DNA of 14,505 nt from NCBI GenBank assembly GCA_023447335.1, contig JAEXOD010000167.1, positions 1-14,505 of the forward strand. Reading direction: 5' to 3'. Below the pieces are notes generated by a model. The model was not told where the DNA came from. It did not search any database and saw nothing but the letters and a program-made list of their open reading frames with translations. The position numbers were made by a program, and so were the translations under genes. The number at the start of each line of letters is the position of its first letter. Within the stretch, counting starts at the first letter, position 1. Of the stretch, positions 1 to 5,536 are shown piece after piece. Origin of the DNA: Bacteroidota bacterium (lineage in GTDB: Bacteria; Bacteroidota; Ignavibacteria; Ignavibacteriales; Melioribacteraceae).

Positions 1-42
1 AGGGGTAACTTCAGTCGGACTACGTCCTCCTTCGTTACCCCT
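1..42. repeat. REP-like palindromic repeat
   Basis: Outer arms aggggtaac (1-9) and gttacccct (34-42) are perfect 9-bp complements. Between them an inner hairpin GGAC-TAC-GTCC (17-27) forms, so the unit folds as a bulged, nested stem-loop. It is much richer in GC than its surroundings. Nested imperfect palindromes of this size resemble REP elements mobilised by RAYT (TnpA-REP) transposases; that family assignment is an inference. It lies exactly at the window edge, which suggests the assembly stopped at a repeated sequence. Its plus-strand side has no T-tract, so it is not a plus-strand terminator. Confidence 0.5.
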
Positions 43-78
43 AAAACAAAAAATAATTAATGAACATTATTCATTAAT
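43..78 (-). terminator. Possible intrinsic terminator, AT-rich
   Basis: On the minus strand a 9-bp stem ATTAATGAA / TTCATTAAT (plus-strand 70-78 and 56-64) with a 5-base loop is followed by TATTTTTTGTTTT. The geometry fits a Rho-independent terminator downstream of the damage-response operon. The stem is all A-T apart from one G-C pair, so it would be weak. If the adjacent repeats are an IS end, this hairpin belongs to the IS rather than to the operon. Confidence 0.4.
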
Positions 79-126
79 GACATTTCTAAATTGCTGAAAC
101 TGTGACATTTCTATTTTGTTATTACA
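79..126. mobile_element. Possible IS21-type insertion sequence end (multiple terminal repeats)
   Basis: Two imperfect direct repeats of about 23 bases occur side by side: TGACATTTCTAAATTGCTGA (from 79) and TGACATTTCTATTTTGTTAT (from 103). They share the first 11 bases and scattered later ones, and lie 24 bases apart. On the minus strand the block begins TGTAATAAC and contains AGAAATGTCA twice. Tandem terminal repeats beginning with TG are typical of IS21-family (IstA/IstB) ends. The block starts within about 10 bases of the point where the dnaE-like frame stops, so it plausibly marks an insertion. No transposase is inside the window, so the family call rests only on the repeat layout. Confidence 0.45.
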
Positions 127-132
127 TAAATT

Positions 133-1806
133 TTACTTTCTTGTAATTAAATTATATATGTTTGTCGGTTTAATCTGGGGTGTTTCGTTAATTTTCTTTT
201 TGTTGTACAACTTCTCAACTTTGTCGAGAGTGTCTCGTAAAACGCCTAACGAACGTTGGCTTAAAAGATCAATTTTAATTAAACCTAACTCTTCTATTGA
301 ATACATGTCAGGTTGCGTAATTATTACTCCTAATCCTTTGTTCCCCGCATATTCTAGTGCCACATAATTAGTAATAGATTCTTTAGTTATCACAATTCCG
401 CTTGGGTGAATGCTTAAATGTCGCGGAAACCCGGCAATTTTTGATGCAATTTCAATTACACTTTTCCACGGATCGTTTGAAAAATCAAGCTTTCTTGATT
501 CCGGAAATTTTTGTGCAAGTATCGGTAAATTTTCTGCACTTGTCCAGGGAATCAGTCTACTATATTTTGAAATTTCATTTTCGGCTATTCCAAATACTTT
601 TGCTACTTCTCTAAATGCACTTCTTGCTCTAAAAGTGACTATAGTAGAAATCATTGCTACTTTATCGTAACCGTATTTTTCAAAAATATATCTCACTAAC
701 CTATCTCGCTCTTTCCAAGAGAAGTCTAAATCAACATCAGGCGGAGAAAGCCTTCCCCTGTTCATAAATCGTTCAAAATATAGGTCGTGATTTAACGGGT
801 TTATTTGTGTAAAACCCAAACAATATGCTACCAAGCTATTTGCTGCAGAGCCTCTGCCTATGCTTACCATTCTTCGTGTTTTTGCTTCTCTAACAATATC
901 CCATACAACCAAAAAATAATCTAAAAAACCTAAATCGTCTATAACCTCTAATTCATATTGAAGACGTTTTACAGCCTTTTCCGTAATCGGTTTCACCCTT
1001 TCGGATAACCCTCGAAAACTAACTTTCCACAAATAGGAAAAGGCAGTTTCCTCGCCATTTAAATTAAATTCGGGAAATTTGTATTTGTCAAATTCTAAAT
1101 TAACATTACATTGTCTAACTATTTCATCGGTATTCCACATTGCCTCAGGTATAGCCTTCCAAATGTTATTTAATTCTTCAGGGCTTCTTAAATAATATTC
1201 TGGATCTTCTATCTCGTCTTCTGTTAAATTTGCAATCGTTTTGTTCAGTTTAATTGCTGTCAATGCTTTGTGAATTACGTAATCTTCCCTTTTTTCAAAA
1301 TAAGCAGGATTAGAAGCCATAATTTTTATTTTCTTTTCTTTTGCAAAGTCAAAAAGTAATCTTGTGTTTTTTTTTGCCTTATCGGTAATTATTAATTCGG
1401 CATAAACATTTTCTAAATTAATTCCTTTTTCTATTAATTGTTTAATTAACTCTATTGAATTAATTATTGTAAAAATATTTGAAGAAACTTGGGATAACAT
1501 TGAAATTATCGAAAAATCCGCTTTTAATTTTTTTGCAGTTATAATTTTGCATATTTCGCTGTAACCCAAATTGTTTTTTGCAATTAAAATAACGCTATCG
1601 TTTCCAACCTTTATTTGAGTACCGAGAACGGGTTTTATTTTTTCGCTTTTTGCAGTTTTAGCAAATTTAATTAACCCGTACATCGAATTTTCGTCTGTAA
1701 GCGATACATAACCTGAACTATTTCTTTTTGCAAATCCTATTAACTTTTCAATAGTCATTGCTCCGCTTAGTAACGAATAGTTTGAGTGTGTATGTAACGA
1801 AAACAT
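133..1806 (-). pseudogene. dnaE2: C-family DNA polymerase III alpha-like protein (DnaE/DnaE2 type), C-terminally truncated
   Basis: The 557 residues cover only the first half of a DnaE polymerase, which is normally 1000 residues or more. Order: PHP domain (about 1-230, HTHSNYSLLSG at 5-15), then palm and thumb (about 270-530). The palm contains SIGRGSAANSLVAY (315-328), the catalytic pair PDVDLDF (Asp357, Asp359) and the third catalytic aspartate in GLIKID (Asp513), so all three palm acidic residues are present. The fingers, clamp-binding and OB regions are missing. The frame stops at YNLITRK, just before where relatives have the conserved GVFQIES-like segment, and no continuation appears in any frame of 1-132. 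The start lies 2 bases after the dinB stop, making it the last gene of the lexA operon. Probably an error-prone polymerase disrupted by an insertion; a naturally short protein is less likely. The DnaE2 rather than housekeeping DnaE label comes from the context. Confidence 0.8.
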
Positions 1807-1808
1807 AT

Positions 1809-2954
1809 TTAGAACTTCCCTACTATTATTGATTCAAAGCCGAATTTATCTCGAATTTTAGATACGGCTCTATACATTCTCTTTTTCATTACTTCGGTGT
1901 CTTCAAAAATTGGATCTTGTTCGACATATTCACGCAAATTACTTAAAGATATTCCAAGCAAACGTATTCCTACTCTTCTCGTATATTCTGTTCTAAATAA
2001 TCTTAAAATTGTCGAATAAATAATATCATCTGAATCTGTTGCCGATCGTAAGGTTTTTGCCCTTGTAATAGTTATAAAATCTGTATATCGTAATTTCAAA
2101 GTGATAGTAGAAGCGACCCAATCTTCGTTGCGTAATAACTGACATACTTTACCGCTTAATTCAAATAAAGTTTGCTCCAGTTTCTTTTTGTCTATTACGT
2201 CAGTATCAAAAGTAGTCTCTTTAGACAAACTTTTTCGAGTATGTGTAATGCTTAGTATGTTATTACCATATCCGTTAGCCTTATCCCAAATATCGACTCC
2301 CGATTTTCCAAATGTTACGGAAAAATACTCTTTGGGGATTGAGGTTATATCTTTTATTTTATAAAAACCTTTTTCATTAAAATGTTTTATAGTTACTTTA
2401 CCAACACCGGGAATAGTTTCCAAAGGCATGTTTGCCAAAAATTCTTTCTCTAACCCTGGAATAACATAAGTAATACCTTTTGGTTTATAACAATCCGAAG
2501 CAATTTTGGCTATAGTCTTATTGGTTCCTATTCCGATTGAACAAGGTAGCCCTAGCAAGTCCCATATTTCCCTTTGCAGTCTTTCTGCAAAGCTAAGTAT
2601 GTTGCCGTAAATTTTTGTGGTACCTGTAAAATCCATATAAAACTCATCAATAGATGCCTGCTCTAAAATTGGAGCATATTTCATTAAAATTTTTTCAACA
2701 GCCTCAGAATATCTTTCGTATTCTTTATAATGTCCGTGTAAATAAATTCCGTGGGGACAGAGTTTATATGCCTGTCCAATTGGCATTGCAGAATGCAAAC
2801 CATACTCTCGGGCTTCGTAAGAGCATGCAGAAACCACCCCTCTTCCGTTAGGATCTGCCCCCACGATTACGGGTTTTCCCTCTAAATCCGGATTAATAAT
2901 ACGCTCTACAGAAACAAAAAAAGCATCAAGATCTAAATGAAAAATAATCCGCAT
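1809..2954 (-). CDS. dinB: DNA polymerase IV (Y-family translesion polymerase)
   Basis: Low-fidelity polymerase that copies past damaged template bases. The 381-residue length is normal for DinB. HLDLDAFF places the first catalytic Asp at residue 8 and the steric-gate Phe at 13. SIDEFY supplies Asp103 and Glu104, the same numbering as E. coli Pol IV. The helix-hairpin-helix thumb segment is LETIPGVGKVTIKHF (about 178-192), and the little finger follows from about 235. Near the C-terminus QDPIF (346-350) sits where relatives carry the QLxLF clamp-binding peptide, so contact with the sliding clamp is likely. It has the catalytic residues that ImuB proteins lack, so it is an active DinB rather than ImuB. 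The gene starts 6 bases after the DUF72 gene and lies 2 bases before the dnaE-like gene. It is presumably induced through the lexA promoter. Confidence 0.95.
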   Translation of the reverse strand: MRIIFHLDLDAFFVSVERIINPDLEGKPVIVGADPNGRGVVSACSYEAREYGLHSAMPIGQAYKLCPHGIYLHGHYKEYERYSEAVEKILMKYAPILEQASIDEFYMDFTGTTKIYGNILSFAERLQREIWDLLGLPCSIGIGTNKTIAKIASDCYKPKGITYVIPGLEKEFLANMPLETIPGVGKVTIKHFNEKGFYKIKDITSIPKEYFSVTFGKSGVDIWDKANGYGNNILSITHTRKSLSKETTFDTDVIDKKKLEQTLFELSGKVCQLLRNEDWVASTITLKLRYTDFITITRAKTLRSATDSDDIIYSTILRLFRTEYTRRVGIRLLGISLSNLREYVEQDPIFEDTEVMKKRMYRAVSKIRDKFGFESIIVGKF

Positions 2955-2960
2955 TTTGTA

Positions 2961-3845
2961 TCAAGCTCTAATTTTTTCTAATCTTGGAAAAGTTCTTATA
3001 GTAGTTTCAGGAATTTTAATTTTAGTGCGGTTGTTCAATAAATACATAAATTCAAAAGCATTAGCTACGGCATTGCCCGTAGGATGATTATTCAGTATTA
3101 TAAACACTTTTTTTACTTTATCATATACTTCACGAATTCTATTTTCAATTTCGGTAATTTCGCCGGGTAAATATAGATAATTGTATCTTTCATTTTGCTC
3201 GCCATAAGTTTGAGCCTTACCAAAATTACCAATAGATTCTTTCCAACCTTCAACATTTCTGCCATGGCAACGAAGATATAAGATATTGCCGGTTATTGCA
3301 GGAATAAGAGATATCGAATTACCGATTTTTGGTTGATCTACCGCACAAAAACTTACGTTGCTTTCTGCTAAAAACTGAATAGCGTCTTTGTTATTCCAAG
3401 AATTATGGCGTACTTCCAGCACTTTTTCATATAATTGAAATACTTCAAATAATTTATTTAAATAATTTACGTTTGCATTATTAAATCCAAATGAATAAGG
3501 AAATTGCATTAGCAATGCCCCAAACTTTTCTTCCCTATTAAGTAGATCTAAATTATACTCAAAAAATTTAATTTGAGTTAGGTTATAAACACGCTTATGC
3601 GTAAAATCTTGATTTAACTTAATGTTAAATATAAAATTTGGGTTGTTGTTTACTTTATCAATCCACCCCTTTACTATATCGGCTTTTACGTATGTATAAT
3701 ATGTTGAATTAACTTCAACAGTGTTAAAATATTCAGAATAAAACTTAAGCCAATCATATTCTTTTGTTGCAGCCGAGTAATAAAAACTATTTATCCAGTC
3801 TTTATACGACCAGCCTGCCGTACCAATGTTTGCTGTTTGTTCCAT
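2961..3845 (-). CDS. DUF72 (YecE-like) family protein
   Basis: A 294-residue protein with the family's hallmark opening NIGTAGWSYKDW and the later features FNTVEVNSTYYTY, FNIKLNQDFTHKR, LLMQFPYSFGFN, LEVRHNSWNN and YLRCHGR. DUF72 proteins adopt a TIM-barrel fold; their biochemical role is not established. An in-frame ATG nine codons upstream (to 3872) would overlap the yjbQ-like gene by 20 bases. I prefer the ATG at 3845 because it leaves a 7-base gap and starts close to the conserved GTAGWSY block. The gene sits inside a damage-response operon between a YjbQ homologue and dinB, which suggests a repair or nucleic-acid role, but that is inference. No signal peptide or membrane segment is seen. 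Confidence 0.85.
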   Translation of the reverse strand: MEQTANIGTAGWSYKDWINSFYYSAATKEYDWLKFYSEYFNTVEVNSTYYTYVKADIVKGWIDKVNNNPNFIFNIKLNQDFTHKRVYNLTQIKFFEYNLDLLNREEKFGALLMQFPYSFGFNNANVNYLNKLFEVFQLYEKVLEVRHNSWNNKDAIQFLAESNVSFCAVDQPKIGNSISLIPAITGNILYLRCHGRNVEGWKESIGNFGKAQTYGEQNERYNYLYLPGEITEIENRIREVYDKVKKVFIILNNHPTGNAVANAFEFMYLLNNRTKIKIPETTIRTFPRLEKIRA

Positions 3846-3852
3846 AATAATA

Positions 3853-4269
3853 TCAATAATAAATAGTTGCAACTAATTTTCTGGTTCCGCCGTAATTCCG
3901 GTGCTCCCCTAAATAAATACCTTGCCATGTTCCCAAATTCAATTGTCCTTGAGTAATGGGAATGGTAACGAATGCCCCTAATAATGATGCTTTAACATGT
4001 GCAGGCATATCATCAGAACCTTCACAAGTGTGAATAAAATAACCGGAACCGTCCGGAACTACTCTGTTAAAAAAAGTTTCCATATCAATACGTACGTCTG
4101 GGTCGGCATTCTCGTTTAATGATAACGAAGCAGATGTATGTTTTATAAAAAGATGTAATATCCCGGCAGAAATACTTTTAATTTCCGGTAAATTGCTTAA
4201 TATTTCTTCGGTAATTAAAGTGAAACCACGCTTTTTTTGTTTAATTAGAATTTCTTTTTGAATAACCAT
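3853..4269 (-). CDS. yjbQ: YjbQ/UPF0047 family protein
   Basis: A compact 138-residue cytoplasmic protein of the YjbQ family (TIGR00149). Signature blocks are all present: HTSAS (44-48), NENADPDVRID (52-62), H-TCEGSDDMPAH (80-91) and GTWQGIYLGEHR (113-124), with conserved histidines that could bind metal or substrate. Family members have been reported to have weak thiamine phosphate synthase activity and are sometimes named secondary thiamine-phosphate synthase, but the true role is uncertain. It is full length. It lies 16 bases downstream of ogt and 7 bases upstream of the preferred DUF72 start, so it is cotranscribed with SOS genes. Its presence there is unexpected for a thiamine enzyme. 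Confidence 0.9.
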   Translation of the reverse strand: MVIQKEILIKQKKRGFTLITEEILSNLPEIKSISAGILHLFIKHTSASLSLNENADPDVRIDMETFFNRVVPDGSGYFIHTCEGSDDMPAHVKASLLGAFVTIPITQGQLNLGTWQGIYLGEHRNYGGTRKLVATIYY

Positions 4270-4285
4270 AAATGTTAGTTTTTAT

Positions 4286-4744
4286 TTATTGTGAAATAGT
4301 TTCAATTTGCAAAAGCTTTTCTTTACGCCAAGTTCCGCCGGCATAACCCGATAACTTACCGTTGTTTCCTATAACCCGATGACACGGAATAATTATCGGA
4401 ATTTTGTTTTTCCCGTTAGCAGAACCTACTGCCCTTACAGCTTTTGGTTTTTCGATATTTTGGGCTAGTTGTTTATATGAGACCGTAGTTCCGTAGGGAA
4501 TTTTTTTTAACTCATTCCATACTTTTATTTGAAATTCGGTTCCTTTTAAAAATAAAGGTATATCAAAACATTGCCTCTCCCCGCTAAAATATTCTATTAA
4601 TTGTTCTTTGACTTGTTTTGATAAAACATTTTCATCTTCATTTTGTTTAGCTTCAACAAAATTAATTTCCTCTAATGCAGTTTCGCTACAAATTATTTCT
4701 AAAATCCCGACTTTGCTTTCAAGATATGCTTTGCATTTTTTCAT
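4286..4744 (-). CDS. ogt: Methylated-DNA-[protein]-cysteine S-methyltransferase
   Basis: Suicide repair enzyme that removes the alkyl group from O6-alkylguanine by transferring it to its own cysteine. The active site PCHRVIG gives Cys121. The DNA-binding helix-turn-helix spans about 85-110 (YGTTVSYKQLAQ...KAVRAVGSANGKN), with the probable arginine finger at Arg104. GYAGGTWRKEKLLQIE closes the domain. The 152-residue length matches Ogt-type proteins, with no Ada-like regulatory domain. The start is supported by a good Shine-Dalgarno AGGAG seven bases upstream of the ATG, in the 16-base gap after lexA. As the second gene of the lexA operon it is probably induced by general DNA damage, rather than by methylation sensing as in Ada systems. 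Confidence 0.96.
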   Translation of the reverse strand: MKKCKAYLESKVGILEIICSETALEEINFVEAKQNEDENVLSKQVKEQLIEYFSGERQCFDIPLFLKGTEFQIKVWNELKKIPYGTTVSYKQLAQNIEKPKAVRAVGSANGKNKIPIIIPCHRVIGNNGKLSGYAGGTWRKEKLLQIETISQ

Positions 4745-4760
4745 TTTGCGGCTCCTTTAT

Positions 4761-5384
4761 TTAAATGGCTTTCTTTTCCATACTTCTGTAAATTCCTATT
4801 ACAACACCAACTATTAAAAATTTCACTTTATTTTTTTCAATAATTATTGGTTTATATTCAATGTTTTCGGAATGTAACTCTATTCTGTTATCATATTTAA
4901 AATATCTTTTAACTACTGCAGCATCTTCTAAAATTGCGACTACAATTTGACCGTTAACCGGAATAATGTTAGGATTAACAATAACTATATCATTATCAAA
5001 TATATAGGCATCTTTAAGGCTATCCCCTTTTACTTTTAATAAAAACGAATCTCCGGGTAAATTTACAATTGTAGGAAGTTCGATAGTGTCTATAGAATCA
5101 GGATAAATAGTTAAGGGATTACCTGCAGCAACTTCCCCTAATATCGGACGGGATATAAATAACTTATCCTCTATAGTAAGTTCAATTCCGCGTGAAAGGT
5201 TTTTACTGCGTTTTATAAATCCTTTAGCTTCTAAAGCTTCAAGTTGTTGCTTTACGGTAGAACGGTTTTTATATCCAAAATAAGAGGCAATTTCAGCTAA
5301 AGTAGGCATACTACCGCTATTAGACTTAATTTTTATTATAAAATCTAATATGGCTTTTTGTTTTTCAGTAATATTTTTTGACAT
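4761..5384 (-). CDS. lexA: LexA repressor, SOS regulator
   Basis: Transcription repressor that self-cleaves when RecA filaments form on damaged DNA. The N-terminal winged helix-turn-helix covers about 1-65 and the S24 peptidase domain about 78-200. The cleavage site is Ala87-Gly88 (EVAAGNP), the catalytic serine is Ser122 (KGDSLKD) and the lysine is Lys159 (AAVVKRY). The spacings 88-122 and 122-159 equal those of E. coli LexA. The recognition helix (KNRSTVKQQLEAL, 39-51) differs from E. coli SPNAAEEHLKAL, in line with a non-CTGT operator. The gene heads the operon, and a perfect palindrome 7 bases upstream of its ATG suggests that it represses itself and all genes downstream. Length 207 is typical. 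Confidence 0.96.
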   Translation of the reverse strand: MSKNITEKQKAILDFIIKIKSNSGSMPTLAEIASYFGYKNRSTVKQQLEALEAKGFIKRSKNLSRGIELTIEDKLFISRPILGEVAAGNPLTIYPDSIDTIELPTIVNLPGDSFLLKVKGDSLKDAYIFDNDIVIVNPNIIPVNGQIVVAILEDAAVVKRYFKYDNRIELHSENIEYKPIIIEKNKVKFLIVGVVIGIYRSMEKKAI

Positions 5385-5391
5385 GTTAAAA

Positions 5392-5411
5392 TACCATACA
5401 TTTGTATGGTA
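5392..5411 (-). promoter_or_regulatory. Candidate LexA operator (SOS box)
   Basis: TACCATACATTTGTATGGTA is a perfect inverted repeat: 9-bp arms around a 2-bp centre. It ends 7 bases before the lexA start codon, directly downstream of the proposed -10 box, so it covers the expected transcription start. I saw no second copy in the window. Operator identity is inferred from position, symmetry and lexA self-regulation in other bacteria. Confidence 0.7.
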
Positions 5412-5440
5412 AAATTACAAACTTTTTAACAATAAGTCAA
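5412..5440 (-). promoter_or_regulatory. lexA operon promoter
   Basis: On the minus strand TTGACT (plus-strand 5435-5440) is separated by 17 bases from TAATTT (5412-5417). This is a close match to a housekeeping -35/-10 pair with ideal spacing. The start site would fall inside the adjacent palindrome, giving a leader of about 20 to 30 bases. A TTTG motif at 5418-5421 also occurs, but no good TAnnTTTG partner is seen. Confidence 0.55.
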
Positions 5441-5501
5441 TAATTAAAAATATTAATTAATAAAATAAACGGAATTCTATAAGTAAAAGCAGACGAATAA
5501 G

Positions 5502-5529
5502 AAAAACCCCTAACTTGAATGGTAGGGGT
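5502..5529 (-). terminator. Intrinsic terminator after the hybrid kinase gene
   Basis: On the minus strand a GC-rich stem ACCCCTA / TAGGGGT (plus-strand 5523-5529 and 5506-5512) is followed directly by TTTTTC. It starts 7 bases downstream of the kinase stop codon, ends the polysaccharide operon and separates it from the lexA promoter. Confidence 0.85.
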
Positions 5530-5536
5530 CGTAAAT

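Noticed and set aside
1..132. Continuation of dnaE after a simple frameshift
   Set aside because: No minus-strand frame of this stretch encodes the expected GVFQIES-like segment. All frames hit stops quickly; the longest open stretch, about 21 codons, has no polymerase resemblance.
116..670. Plus-strand open frames opposite the dnaE-like gene
   Set aside because: They lie antisense to a strongly conserved polymerase frame, resemble no known protein and have no credible start context.
2654..2851. Plus-strand frame opposite dinB
   Set aside because: Antisense shadow of a well conserved gene.
3846..3872. Upstream ATG for the DUF72 gene
   Set aside because: It would add nine residues not expected before the family's GTAGWSY block and would overlap the yjbQ-like gene; the ATG at 3845 fits better.
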